64,000 bases of DNA from Oxalobacteraceae bacterium (GTDB lineage: Bacteria; Pseudomonadota; Gammaproteobacteria; Burkholderiales; Burkholderiaceae_D): assembly GCA_947374865.1 (NCBI GenBank), contig CANCDR010000005.1:85217-149216 (forward strand). Direction: 5' to 3'. A program made the position numbers and the translations under genes. The notes beneath the pieces were generated by a model, which had not been told where the DNA came from, ran no database searches, and saw only the letters and a program-made list of their open reading frames with translations. Shown in pieces: positions 38,837 to 47,997 of the stretch; position 1 is the stretch's first letter, and each line of letters opens with the position of its first letter.

Positions 38837-40972
38837 CTAGCGTGACGGTGCGACGCGTGCCGCCAGCTTGGCATCCGACTTCAGAAAATCCACTTCATCG
38901 CTGAGGATGTGAGCAGCTTCCTGCAGCAAGATATCTTTGGCGTTTTTACGTTGCTTTTCTGCTGCCAGTTCGACTGCCAAACTACGCTCGCCGACTTGCA
39001 AGCCATCGTCCTTGGCGTTGGGACTGTCTTCATCAGCGTTTTCATCCACCACGGTTTTTTGGGTCTTGCGCGCCTTGGTGCGTGCTTCGCGCACATCGAT
39101 TTCCTTGCGCCGCTCTGCTTCATTCAAGGACACGGTATTTTTCTTGCGCTGAACCAGAAGCTCGGCAATATCTTCTTTGAGATATTGAAAATCCTTGTTC
39201 TTGGCAATCCGGCTTTCGTAACGCATTTGCAGCTGCGGCACGACTGCCTTGACGTCACCCACAGGACGGTAATCGGCCGGCGCAATTTGCAGCCATGGCA
39301 AGGCGTTTTCATAACTCGATTCACCGAACGTCGTTGTATCAATCATGCTCGGAAAACTGATGTCGGGTGTAACGCCACGTAACTGGGTCGTGCCGCCATT
39401 GATGCGGAAAAACTGCGCCACCGTCATTTTGAGTTCGCCAAACTTGGCCTTGTCGTTGCGCGCCATCTGATCCAGACTCAGCATGGTTTGCACCGTGCCT
39501 TTGCCAAAACTTTGTTCGCCGATCACCAGTCCGCGACCGTAGTCCTGAATCGCCGCGGCAAAAATCTCCGACGCTGAGGCCGAACCACGATTGATCAGCA
39601 CACCTACTGCACCATTCCAGGCTGGGGCGGCGATGGTGTCGCTCTCGGTGCGAATTCTTCCCTGCGCATCGCGCTGCATGACGACCGGCCCTTTGCCGAT
39701 GAATAGTCCGGTCAGCTCAATCGCTTCCGACAATGAACCGCCGCCGTTATTGCGCAGGTCAATCAGCACGGTTTCAACTTTGTCTTTCTTGAGTTCCTCG
39801 AGTAGCTTGGCGACATCGCGGGTAGCGCTCTTGAAGTTGGCATCACCGCGGCTGCGTGCTTCAAAATCAAGATAAAACGTAGGCAATGCAATCACGCCAA
39901 TCTGCCGTGTGATGGCGCCTTCCTTGATCGGTATGATGGATTTTTTGGCGGCTTGTTGCTCAAGACGAATCTGATCGCGTACCAGCTGGATGACTTTTGT
40001 TTTTGCATCCGGGCCGGCATCTGCCGGTAAAATTTCCAGCCGTACCTGCGTATCTTTAGTGCCGCGAATTTGCGTCACCACATCATCGAGTCGCCAGCCA
40101 ACGACGTCGGTCAGCTGACCGCTCACGCCCTGCCCAACACTGACAATACGATCACCGACCTTGAGTTTGTCTGAACGCTGCGCCGGGCCGCCTGGTGTGA
40201 GTTCACGGATCGTGGTGTACTCATCGCGCTCCTGCAATACCGCGCCGATGCCGACTAAGGAGAGCTTCATGCTGATGCCGAAATTAGCGGATTCACGCGG
40301 GCCAAGATAATCAGTATGCGGTTCAATCGCATTGGCGTAGGCATCGAGAAAAATCTGAAACACATCTTCGCTCTTGACGCGCTGAGCACGCACGAGCGAG
40401 GTATCGTAACGTTTGCCGAGGGTGTCGCGAATCGTCTTGTCGTCTTTGCCGGCGAGTTTTAGACGCAGCCATTCATTCTTGACGCGCAAACGCCAGATGT
40501 CATTGAGCTCCGCCTCATCCTTGGCCCAGGATGCTTTACTGCGATCGAGTATCAAGGCTTCTTTTTGGCTAAAGTCAAAACCTTGTGCAAGCAATTTTCG
40601 CGCATAAGACAGCCGCTCAAAATACCGCGCTTCATAGGTATTGAACATTTCGAATGGTGCGCGCAGATTACCGCTGACGATGGCATCATCAAGCCGGGTA
40701 CGGTAAGCAGAGAAACGATCGATATCCGACTGTATTAAAAAAATGCGGCCGCCGTCGATCGACTTGAGATAACGGTCGAAGATTTTTTCCGACATGCTGT
40801 CATCGAGCGGCGTTGCCTTGTAATGGAAGCGGGTAAAAATTTGTGCTGCCATACTGGCCGTCTGTCCCTGTACCGCTAGAGGCGCTAATACTGGCGGGCT
40901 GGCAGGAATGGGAACGCTTGCCTGAGCGGTAAAAGCGAAGGACAGTAAAAGGTATAACAGCTTTTGTTTCAT
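38837..40972 (-). CDS. prc: Tail-specific C-terminal processing protease (S41)
   Basis: 711 residues with an N-terminal signal peptide (MKQKLLYLLLSFAFTAQA), so periplasmic. N-terminal Prc-type helical domain with YEARYFERLSYARKLL and TDYLGPRESANFGISM, a PDZ domain (~240-335: IRELTPGGPAQRSDKLKVGD), the S41 peptidase core with LIDLRNNGGGSLSEAIELTG, catalytic Ser in NRGSASASEIFAAA and Lys in FGKGTVQTML, and a charged C-terminal DUF3340-like extension (REARTKARKTQKTVV). Trims C-termini of penicillin-binding and other periplasmic proteins. Confidence 0.95.
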   Translation of the reverse strand: MKQKLLYLLLSFAFTAQASVPIPASPPVLAPLAVQGQTASMAAQIFTRFHYKATPLDDSMSEKIFDRYLKSIDGGRIFLIQSDIDRFSAYRTRLDDAIVSGNLRAPFEMFNTYEARYFERLSYARKLLAQGFDFSQKEALILDRSKASWAKDEAELNDIWRLRVKNEWLRLKLAGKDDKTIRDTLGKRYDTSLVRAQRVKSEDVFQIFLDAYANAIEPHTDYLGPRESANFGISMKLSLVGIGAVLQERDEYTTIRELTPGGPAQRSDKLKVGDRIVSVGQGVSGQLTDVVGWRLDDVVTQIRGTKDTQVRLEILPADAGPDAKTKVIQLVRDQIRLEQQAAKKSIIPIKEGAITRQIGVIALPTFYLDFEARSRGDANFKSATRDVAKLLEELKKDKVETVLIDLRNNGGGSLSEAIELTGLFIGKGPVVMQRDAQGRIRTESDTIAAPAWNGAVGVLINRGSASASEIFAAAIQDYGRGLVIGEQSFGKGTVQTMLSLDQMARNDKAKFGELKMTVAQFFRINGGTTQLRGVTPDISFPSMIDTTTFGESSYENALPWLQIAPADYRPVGDVKAVVPQLQMRYESRIAKNKDFQYLKEDIAELLVQRKKNTVSLNEAERRKEIDVREARTKARKTQKTVVDENADEDSPNAKDDGLQVGERSLAVELAAEKQRKNAKDILLQEAAHILSDEVDFLKSDAKLAARVAPSR

Positions 40973-41300
40973 GCCAAATCCTCGAAATAGTACGCAGAGT
41001 ATAGCTGAGAGTCGGCTCAGTGTTGGCCTGGCTTAAGTTGCCTGCCACAGCCATGACTTTGATGCGCCAAATGATTTCGCTTCTTAAGGCGGCCGGGATG
41101 GATATTTTTGTGGAATTTTACGTCCAAGTTTGTATGAGCAGGCTTTTAGCGGACTTTGAGCGGGCTTTGATCTGGCGCGATGCCCCTGAAAAACGCCCTC
41201 GCTACGCAGTCCATCCGCGCGCAGTGTCGCTTGAATTCTTATTTTTTAGGCCATGATTAATTTTTTAATATCTTTCAATGTTGTAATTTTTTGTGAGGGA
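40973..41300. other. Intergenic stretch between prc and rpoH
   Basis: About 330 bases without a credible gene; an open frame at 41020-41256 lacks a ribosome site and protein-like character. The second half becomes AT-rich (TTATTTTTTAGG, TTAATTTTTTAATATC) and forms the rpoH promoter region. Confidence 0.6.
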
Positions 41301-41327
41301 TTAGCACTCACTTAAAGAGAGTGCTAA
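41301..41327 (+). promoter_or_regulatory. CIRCE element (HrcA operator) before rpoH
   Basis: TTAGCACTC (41301-41309), nine-base spacer, GAGTGCTAA (41319-41327): a perfect match to the CIRCE consensus, 69 bases before the rpoH ATG. HrcA repressor binding here would relieve only when HrcA is inactive, i.e. on heat stress. Confidence 0.93.
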
Positions 41328-41396
41328 TATAAGCATCAGTTAGACATTTCGCTGCATTGACCGCCCCCGTAACGGGAGAGAGAGTAAGGAGAAAGT

Positions 41397-42284
41397 ATGA
41401 ACACTGCAAGCGCATTGGTTCCGGCAAATAATCTGCTCAACCTCGGCTTTTCTGGTGCACTTGGCAACATTGATGCCTATATTTCTGCCGTCAATCGTCT
41501 GCCCATGCTCACCCATGATGAAGAAATTTCGCTCGCGCGCCGCCTGCACGAGCAAAACGACCTGAACGCCGCCCAGACTCTGGTGCTGTCGCATTTGCGT
41601 CTGGTCGTATCGATCGCGCGCGGCTACCTGGGTTACGGACTGCCGCACGCCGATCTGATCCAGGAAGGTAATATCGGTCTGATGAAGGCAGTTAAACGCT
41701 TCGATCCGGACCAGGGTGTACGTCTGGTTTCTTATGCCATGCATTGGATTAAGGCCGAGATGCATGAATACATTCTCAAGAACTGGCGCCTGGTGAAAGT
41801 CGCCACGACCAAGGCGCAACGCAAATTATTTTTCAATTTACGCAGCCATAAAGAAGGCCTTGATTCCATGACACCGGATCAGGTCGACAGCCTGGCCAAG
41901 ACGCTCAACGTCAAGCGTGAAGAAGTCATCGAAATGGAAACCCGTCTGTCGGGGCGCGATATTGCCCTCGAGGCGCCGACCGATGATGAAGACGACCGCT
42001 TTGCGCCAATCGCCTACTTATCGTCCGAGCGTAATGAGCCCACCAAGGTACTCGAAGCGCAGCAATATGATCGTCTGCAAACCGAAGGCCTGGCCTCAGC
42101 ACTGGCAAAGCTGGATCCACGCTCACGTCGCATCGTTGAAGCGCGCTGGTTAGCCAATGACGATGGTTCGGGCATGACCCTACATGAACTCGCCAGCGAA
42201 TATGGCGTGTCGGCTGAACGGATCCGCCAAATCGAAACTGCCGCCTTGAAAAAAATGAAGACCACACTGGCAGATTACGCCTGA
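41397..42284 (+). CDS. rpoH: RNA polymerase sigma-32 (heat shock)
   Basis: 295 residues. Sigma region 2 with AHLRLV-type HLRLVVSIARGYLGYGLPHADLIQEGNIGLM and SYAMHWIKAEMHEYIL; the RpoH box QRKLFFNLRSHK (about 140-151), diagnostic for sigma-32; and region 4 TLHELASEYGVSAERIRQIE. AAGGAG precedes the ATG. A perfect CIRCE site upstream ties its expression to HrcA. Confidence 0.96.
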   Translation: MNTASALVPANNLLNLGFSGALGNIDAYISAVNRLPMLTHDEEISLARRLHEQNDLNAAQTLVLSHLRLVVSIARGYLGYGLPHADLIQEGNIGLMKAVKRFDPDQGVRLVSYAMHWIKAEMHEYILKNWRLVKVATTKAQRKLFFNLRSHKEGLDSMTPDQVDSLAKTLNVKREEVIEMETRLSGRDIALEAPTDDEDDRFAPIAYLSSERNEPTKVLEAQQYDRLQTEGLASALAKLDPRSRRIVEARWLANDDGSGMTLHELASEYGVSAERIRQIETAALKKMKTTLADYA

Positions 42285-42316
42285 TTTTTTAGGCTACTTT
42301 GCACTGCATTGCGACA

Positions 42317-42366
42317 AAACGCCGCTAGAGATCCGCACAGATGTGCACATCTCTAGCGGCGTTTTT
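42317..42366. terminator. Bidirectional terminator between rpoH and the DUF885 gene
   Basis: 16-bp stem AAACGCCGCTAGAGAT (42317-42332) / ATCTCTAGCGGCGTTT (42349-42364) with a 16-base loop and T-runs on both sides. Confidence 0.92.
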
Positions 42367-42402
42367 CATTTCGTGCATCCCTCAGTTAATCGCACCATTG
42401 CT

Positions 42403-44229
42403 TCAAGCGGATTTTTGTCCGGCGATCCACTGATCGACAATTTTTTCCAACACATCCATCGGCACTGAGCCGGTCTGCAAAACGACATCGTGAAACGCAG
42501 GTAAAGAAAACTTTGTTCCGAGTGCAGTTTTGGCCCGTTCACGCAATTCAACGATACGCAGCATCCCCAACATATAGGCGCAGGCCTGACCGGGCCAGGC
42601 AATATAGCGCTCGACTTCGCTAGCTTCAATGCCGTATTCAATGGCCTGCTCACGGGTCCAGCCCTTGGAGTGCAGGCCGGTGTCGACTACCAGACGTCTG
42701 GCGCGGAAAAGTTCCGAACCCAGCGCACCCAGCAAACCGACAGCATCGTCACGATACCAGTCCTGTTCTACGGCCAGCTTTTCTGTGTAAAGCGCCCAGC
42801 CTTCGGAATGCGCACTGCCACCGCCAAAGATGCGCATGGTGCGAAATTTTGGCAGGCCGGTCAGCTCAGCCTGAATCGCCAGCTGAAAATGGTGACCGGG
42901 AACCGCTTCATGGTAAGACAGGGAACGCATTCTGGACATGTTGAAAAGGGGGCCTGGCAGAGGAACCCAGAACACACCGGGCCGACTACCATCAGGTGCA
43001 GGGATGTTGTAATGCGCAGCGGCGCTGGCTTCGGTCAAGGCTGGCTCACGCAGCACTTCGACTGGCGCGCGTGGCTTAAGATTGAACAGCGCTGTACTGC
43101 GCTTTTCAGCGTCGCGTACCATGGCGGTATAACGCATCAACAAGTCTGGCCGCGGGTCGCTGCCGGCCACTGGCTGCAGACTCGCTTCGAGTAATGCCAT
43201 GCGTTGCGCAATGCCGCCTTCCTGAAAACCTAATTGGCGCAGTAAGCCATCCATGCGCGCTTCAATCCGCGCGACTTCACGCAAACCAATCGCATGGATA
43301 TCGCCTGCCGACAAGACGGTGCCAGTAAATTTTGCCAATGCGACCTGATAGGCTTGAGCGCCATCCGGCAGGCGCGACAGACCGACCGCATCACCGGTGC
43401 GGGGATAGATCTCTGTCATAAATGTCTGAATCCGAGCATAGGCCGGACGAATCTGCTGCTCGACGATGCGGGTCGCGCTAGCAATAGCCGTGGCGCGTTC
43501 TGCTGCACTCAAACCACTGATGCGCTCAATGCGTTGTGCGAAGGTGGTCACCAACACATTTTTTTGCGCGGGCGGCGCAAGGAAAGTCTGCACCTGCGTT
43601 TGCGCGCGTTCGAGAATGACGCGGGGTGGAATCAAGGAGCGTTCGGTCGCAGCACGTCCTGTGGCAATGGCCTCATCCATGCGGTCGGCTATTTGACTCA
43701 GCCGGGCTAGATAGCTACTCACATCCGCAGCATTGCGTAGCGGATGGGCCGTGGTCATGAAGCGAACGGCATTGATATGCGCGCCGGAAAATTGTGAAAA
43801 TACAAAATTGTGATCTGCATACGGCTCACCAGCGATGCGGTGTTGTAGACCATTGCGCATGGTTTCTGCTGACGACCGTTGGGTCGTTTCGAGCGGGCCA
43901 GCCAAAAATTGATTAAGTCGAGCAAGACCAATACGGGCTAAAGCAATTTCCTTTGCGCGTTGTGCTGGCGTGATCGGTGTGAGTTGGCGATCCTGCACAT
44001 CTTGCTCAGCGCCGGAAAAGTACTGCGTATCCGTGGCCATTTCCGCTGACAGTCTGACCCAATCAACAGCAAAATTGTCGGCCCAAAGATCAAACCCCTG
44101 TTGCGACTGCGGCGCTTTTGGCCTTACTTCGTCAAGAGCACTAGCCAGCGCCAGTGAACTGATCGACGTGGTCGTCAATGCTAGAAATAGTAGCGCGACA
44201 AAACGACGCTTGGAAGTCATAGAGATCAT
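42403..44229 (-). CDS. DUF885 family protein, probable periplasmic metallopeptidase-like
   Basis: 608 residues from the ATG at 44229, which has AAGGTGGG four bases before it; an open frame extends upstream. Signal peptide MTSKRRFVALLFLALTTTSI, so exported. The DUF885 domain fills the rest. The His/Glu cluster YHEAVPGHHFQ (~440) with a downstream Glu in SEGWALYTEKLA resembles a zinc-metallopeptidase site. No substrate is known. Confidence 0.88.
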   Translation of the reverse strand: MISMTSKRRFVALLFLALTTTSISSLALASALDEVRPKAPQSQQGFDLWADNFAVDWVRLSAEMATDTQYFSGAEQDVQDRQLTPITPAQRAKEIALARIGLARLNQFLAGPLETTQRSSAETMRNGLQHRIAGEPYADHNFVFSQFSGAHINAVRFMTTAHPLRNAADVSSYLARLSQIADRMDEAIATGRAATERSLIPPRVILERAQTQVQTFLAPPAQKNVLVTTFAQRIERISGLSAAERATAIASATRIVEQQIRPAYARIQTFMTEIYPRTGDAVGLSRLPDGAQAYQVALAKFTGTVLSAGDIHAIGLREVARIEARMDGLLRQLGFQEGGIAQRMALLEASLQPVAGSDPRPDLLMRYTAMVRDAEKRSTALFNLKPRAPVEVLREPALTEASAAAHYNIPAPDGSRPGVFWVPLPGPLFNMSRMRSLSYHEAVPGHHFQLAIQAELTGLPKFRTMRIFGGGSAHSEGWALYTEKLAVEQDWYRDDAVGLLGALGSELFRARRLVVDTGLHSKGWTREQAIEYGIEASEVERYIAWPGQACAYMLGMLRIVELRERAKTALGTKFSLPAFHDVVLQTGSVPMDVLEKIVDQWIAGQKSA

Positions 44230-44306
44230 GGAACCCACCTTATCGTTGGACAGTGCTGACAATAGCATATCGGAATGTTACGTCAAGCAAGAAGGTGGGA
44301 CGACTG

Positions 44307-45509
44307 TCAGATAAGCGAACTCTCAGTGATAAGCTCACCCGCATTGGCTATGCGACTGCCGGTGAGAAGATATGCAATCAGCTCGCGCACTGGACGAATC
44401 TCTTGACCAAAGGGGAGTGGTTCCGAGCCACGGAAAAACAGACCCCGTTTTACATCGCCCTGCAACGCAAACACCAGCCGCGTATCGATACAGAATTGTC
44501 CGGCCTTGGCTGAACCATCCCGCAAGCCGCATTGTTGCAGACAATCGAAACCTACCGTACATTGCTGTGTCCTGGCCTTGGCTTGCAGCTTGGCTTCCTT
44601 CTCCAGATAGTTTTCCAGCCACGGCGTTCGTACCCCGCGCGCAGGTAATCCGGCGACGCTCATGAAGCTGACGATGTCTTCCGGCTTGGCACCGGTAAGC
44701 ACTTTTTTAAAATTAAGATGGGCATCGCCCTCCTCTGTCACCGCAAACGGTGTACCGAGCTGGACCGCGCTCGCGCCCAGTGACAGCAGCTCGGCAATGT
44801 GCGCCTGACTGTGGATGCCGCCAGCGAGGATCAGCGGAATCTTGTCGCGGCCTAATCCAAGCTGATCAAAGAGTGCAAAGGTCTCCTCGAGCACGCTGGC
44901 AAAAGCAAAATGCGGATCATGAATCGTGGCCAGGCTGGCCGCGCCAAGATGGCCCGCAGCGAAGTGAGGGTTTTCGATGACGATGGCATCCGGCAGTCGA
45001 TTTTTGCGCTGCCATTTTTTGATCACCAGCCCGATCCCGCGCGCGTCCGACAAAATCGGTATCAGGGCGACATCTGGATAACCGGCAGTCAGCTCAGGCA
45101 AATCCAGCGGCAGCCCAGCACCCACCACCACGGCGTCGGCGCCGCTTTCGCAGGACTGACGCACATACGCAGCATACTCGGCAACAGCGCGCATGATATT
45201 GACGGCGACCATGCCGCTTCCCTTGGCAAGCGCATGGGCGGCGGTGATTTCGCGATCAAGTGCGATCAGATTGACGCTATTGATGAGCGCCTTATCGCGC
45301 GACTTGGCCGTTTGATGCAGCAGGTCAGGATGGTGATGCCGCAGATCGACGCTGGAAATGGTACCGACGGCACCGCAGGCCGCAACACTGCCGGCGAGCC
45401 GATGCGCCGATATGCCAATCCCCATCCCGCCCTGAACAATCGGCAGCAGCGATTTGCCCTTGATGAGCAGTGGCGCAAAGGCTGTCTGTTGGATTGCATC
45501 GATTGCCAT
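44307..45509 (-). CDS. Nitronate monooxygenase / NAD(P)H-dependent flavin oxidoreductase
   Basis: 400 residues from MAIDAIQQTA at 45509, chosen because AAAGGGG lies nine bases upstream; ATGs at 45518 and 45542 are less well placed. FMN-dependent TIM barrel: IVQGGMGIGISAHRLA at the N-terminus, VIENPHFAAGHLG, ILAGGIHSQAHIAELLSLGASAVQLGTPF (phosphate-binding loop) and a Cys-containing end CLQQCGLRDG...GQFCIDT. It starts five bases after fabI ends, so the pair is one operon; FabK, a flavin enoyl reductase, belongs to the same fold, but this sequence looks more like the nitronate monooxygenase group. Confidence 0.85.
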   Translation of the reverse strand: MAIDAIQQTAFAPLLIKGKSLLPIVQGGMGIGISAHRLAGSVAACGAVGTISSVDLRHHHPDLLHQTAKSRDKALINSVNLIALDREITAAHALAKGSGMVAVNIMRAVAEYAAYVRQSCESGADAVVVGAGLPLDLPELTAGYPDVALIPILSDARGIGLVIKKWQRKNRLPDAIVIENPHFAAGHLGAASLATIHDPHFAFASVLEETFALFDQLGLGRDKIPLILAGGIHSQAHIAELLSLGASAVQLGTPFAVTEEGDAHLNFKKVLTGAKPEDIVSFMSVAGLPARGVRTPWLENYLEKEAKLQAKARTQQCTVGFDCLQQCGLRDGSAKAGQFCIDTRLVFALQGDVKRGLFFRGSEPLPFGQEIRPVRELIAYLLTGSRIANAGELITESSLI

Positions 45510-45514
45510 CGGCG

Positions 45515-46309
45515 TCATCCCCTTTGACTGGCAGAATGACATGCCATCACCTGCGAGAATCCGGCATCGACATAAGTGATCTCGCTGGTGATGCCGGACG
45601 CCAGATCGGACAGATAAAACGCCGCGACATTACCGACTTCATCAATCGTCACGTTACGGCGCAGTGGCGCATTCGCGGCCACCATGCCGAGCAGTTTACT
45701 AAAATCTTTCACGCCGCTGGCGGCCAGGGTTTTGATAGGTCCAGCGGAGATGGCATTGACGCGAATACCCTTCGGGCCCAGCGTCTCGGCAAGATAGCGC
45801 ACACTGGCTTCCAGCGAAGCCTTGGCAAGTCCCATCGTGTTGTAATTTGGCGCGGCGCGCATCGAGCCCATATAAGTCAGGGTCAGAACCGACGAGGTGG
45901 GCGTGAGCATCGGCAAGGCTGCCTTGACCATGGCAGGAAAACTATACGCAGAAATATCATGCGCGATTCTGAAGGCATCACGCGATAGCCCATCGAGAAA
46001 ATCATCCGTGATCGCTTCGCGCGGGGCAAAACCGATGGCATGCACAAAGCCGTCCAACTGCGGCCACGACTTGCCTAGATCAGCAAACAGGGCATTAATC
46101 TGTGCATCCTGGCCCACATCACAGTCATACACGAGCGTGCTGTCACATTCCCGCGCAAACTCGGTGATGCGTTCCCTAAACCGTTCGCCCACATACGTGA
46201 ATGCCAGCTCGGCGCCTTCACGATGGCAGGCTTTGGCAATTCCGTAGGCGATCGAGCGGTTCGACAGCACACCCGTGATGAGGATTTTTTTACCGGATAA
46301 GAAAGACAT
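45515..46309 (-). CDS. fabI: Enoyl-[acyl-carrier-protein] reductase (NADH)
   Basis: Last step of each fatty-acid elongation round. 264 residues. Short-chain dehydrogenase fold with [17 protein letters not shown] at the NAD site, [23 protein letters not shown] containing the FabI Tyr-x6-Lys pair, and [20 protein letters not shown]. The conserved residues bound by triclosan-type inhibitors are those of the usual enzyme. An FNR-type promoter lies upstream. Confidence 0.95.
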   Translation of the reverse strand: MSFLSGKKILITGVLSNRSIAYGIAKACHREGAELAFTYVGERFRERITEFARECDSTLVYDCDVGQDAQINALFADLGKSWPQLDGFVHAIGFAPREAITDDFLDGLSRDAFRIAHDISAYSFPAMVKAALPMLTPTSSVLTLTYMGSMRAAPNYNTMGLAKASLEASVRYLAETLGPKGIRVNAISAGPIKTLAASGVKDFSKLLGMVAANAPLRRNVTIDEVGNVAAFYLSDLASGITSEITYVDAGFSQVMACHSASQRG

Positions 46310-46356
46310 GAGAAAGCCCTGAGGATGGCAAAGCGTAATCCGTAGCGGATGGCCAG

Positions 46357-46398
46357 ATCCTAGGGCTAATGACGGCTCAATTCTTTGATATGCATCAA
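46357..46398 (-). promoter_or_regulatory. FNR/Anr-type class II promoter before fabI
   Basis: TTGATGCATATCAA (minus strand, 46398-46385) is a perfect TTGAT-N4-ATCAA box. A -10-like TAGGAT lies at 46362-46357. The box centre falls at -41.5 relative to the start this -10 predicts (46350), the class II FNR/CRP geometry, 41 bases before the fabI ATG. Confidence 0.65.
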
Positions 46399-46500
46399 GT
46401 TAAGCCAGAGAGGTGCTGTGAATGGCAGAACAAACTGGCGCCGGGCGCAATGAAGTCGCCTCAATAAAGTCACCCGGGTGAGGCAATGCGGAGACCTTGC

Positions 46501-47079
46501 TTAGTTTTTAAGCAGTAGAGTCAAGTCATGTACGATCGGCTCGGGGCCCTGACCATGACGAATAAACAGACGGATCTGCCCCTGCTGATCAAACACAAAA
46601 CTGCCAGCGGTATGATCGATGGTGTAACTACCAGCGGTCTTGCCCGGCTGTTTGGCGAAGAATACCTTGAACTCTTTCGCCACTGCCTCGGTGCCAGCAA
46701 CATCCGTGCGCATGCCGAGAAAGCGTGCATCAAAGGCCGGTACGTATTGGGCCAGCAGTGCCTGCGTATCGCGTTCCGGATCGAGCGTGACGAACAGGAC
46801 TTGTACCTTGTCGGCTAAGGGGCCGAGCTGTTGCATGACGGAGGCCATTTCGGCCATCGTGGTAGGACAAACATCCGGACATTGTGTGTAGCCGAAAAAT
46901 AGAACGACGACCTTGCCTTTAAAATCGGCCAGTGTCCGCGTCTGACCAAGATGGTCATGGAGCGAGAAACCCTTGGCATACGCAAGGCCGCTCAGGTCGG
47001 TATTGGTGAAGACTGGTTTTTTTTCAGCGCAGCCCAACAAGGCGCAGGCAAGAAAAAATGTCATCAAGAGCTGTCGCAT
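46501..47079 (-). CDS. SCO1/SenC copper chaperone for cytochrome oxidase
   Basis: 192 residues from MRQLLMTFFLACALLGC at 47079; the lipobox LLGC marks a lipoprotein. Thioredoxin fold with the copper motif CPDVCPT (~residue 73) and a distal His in YTIDHTAG, together the CxxxC...H copper site that delivers Cu to the CuA centre of CoxB. Last gene of the haem A/oxidase assembly cluster. Confidence 0.93.
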   Translation of the reverse strand: MRQLLMTFFLACALLGCAEKKPVFTNTDLSGLAYAKGFSLHDHLGQTRTLADFKGKVVVLFFGYTQCPDVCPTTMAEMASVMQQLGPLADKVQVLFVTLDPERDTQALLAQYVPAFDARFLGMRTDVAGTEAVAKEFKVFFAKQPGKTAGSYTIDHTAGSFVFDQQGQIRLFIRHGQGPEPIVHDLTLLLKN

Positions 47080-47092
47080 GGGTGTGTCAGTC

Positions 47093-47977
47093 TCAGAAAT
47101 AAAGGTAATGATCAATCAACAGCGCGGCAAACAGCAGTGACAGGTAGATGATCGAAAAGGTGAAGGTGCGGCGCGCCAGTAAATCATTGTAGGCGCGATA
47201 GAGTCGCCAGGCATAGGCCAGAAAAATCGCGCCCAACACGGCCGCACTGACGAGATAGATGAGTCCGCTCATCTGCACTGCATACGGCAGCATGGTGGTA
47301 GCGACTAAGGCGATAGTGTAGAGCCAGACATGGAACTGGGTAAATGCCATGCCATGCGTAATCGGCAGCATGGGCAGACCCGATTTGAGATAGTCATCGC
47401 GGCGATACATTGCCAGCGCCCAGAAGTGCGGTGGAGTCCAGACAAAAATAATCAGCACCAGAATCCATGCCTGCATCGGCACATCATTGGCGATCGCCGC
47501 CCAGCCGAGCGCCGGTGGCATGGCGCCGGCCAAACCGCCGATGACGATATTTTGTGGCGTGGCAGGCTTGAGGATCACGGTGTAAATCACCGCGTAGCCG
47601 ACAAAGGTAGCGAAGGTCAGCCACATCGTTAATGGATTCACGAGTGCATACAGAACCCACATGCCGAGCCCGCCGATCAAGGCGGAAAATATCAGTGTTT
47701 GGTTGACGCTGATTTCGCCCATTGCCATTGGCCGTCGGGCTGTGCGCGCCATCCGCGAATCGATTTCGCGCTCGACCAGACAGTTCATGGCAAATGCGGC
47801 GCCGGCCAGTAACCAGATGCCGATCGTCGCCGCAACGACGCGCTGCCAGTCGGGTAAATCGGGCGTGGCAAGGAACATGCCGATGACAGCACAAAATACC
47901 GCCAGCTGAGTGACGCGCGGTTTGGTCAGGGCCCAATACTGGGCGAATTTATTCGGCGATGCGGTCAGGGTCGTCAT
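47093..47977 (-). CDS. ctaB: Protoheme IX farnesyltransferase
   Basis: Converts haem B to haem O, first step to haem A. 294 residues, eight to nine transmembrane helices, UbiA fold. Prenyl-donor motif [19 protein letters not shown] (NxxxDxxxD type) around residue 66, and [21 protein letters not shown]. Followed by the SCO gene and preceded by ctaA. Confidence 0.96.
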   Translation of the reverse strand: MTTLTASPNKFAQYWALTKPRVTQLAVFCAVIGMFLATPDLPDWQRVVAATIGIWLLAGAAFAMNCLVEREIDSRMARTARRPMAMGEISVNQTLIFSALIGGLGMWVLYALVNPLTMWLTFATFVGYAVIYTVILKPATPQNIVIGGLAGAMPPALGWAAIANDVPMQAWILVLIIFVWTPPHFWALAMYRRDDYLKSGLPMLPITHGMAFTQFHVWLYTIALVATTMLPYAVQMSGLIYLVSAAVLGAIFLAYAWRLYRAYNDLLARRTFTFSIIYLSLLFAALLIDHYLYF

Positions 47978-47997
47978 GGAAAATCCGAAAAGTGGCT

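Noticed and set aside
41020..41256. 78-codon open frame between prc and rpoH
   Set aside because: No ribosome site and no protein-like pattern; it lies in the promoter region of rpoH.
41325..41330. TAATAT as the rpoH -10 box
   Set aside because: No -35 hexamer at 16-18 bases; mentioned only as a possibility in the CIRCE finding.
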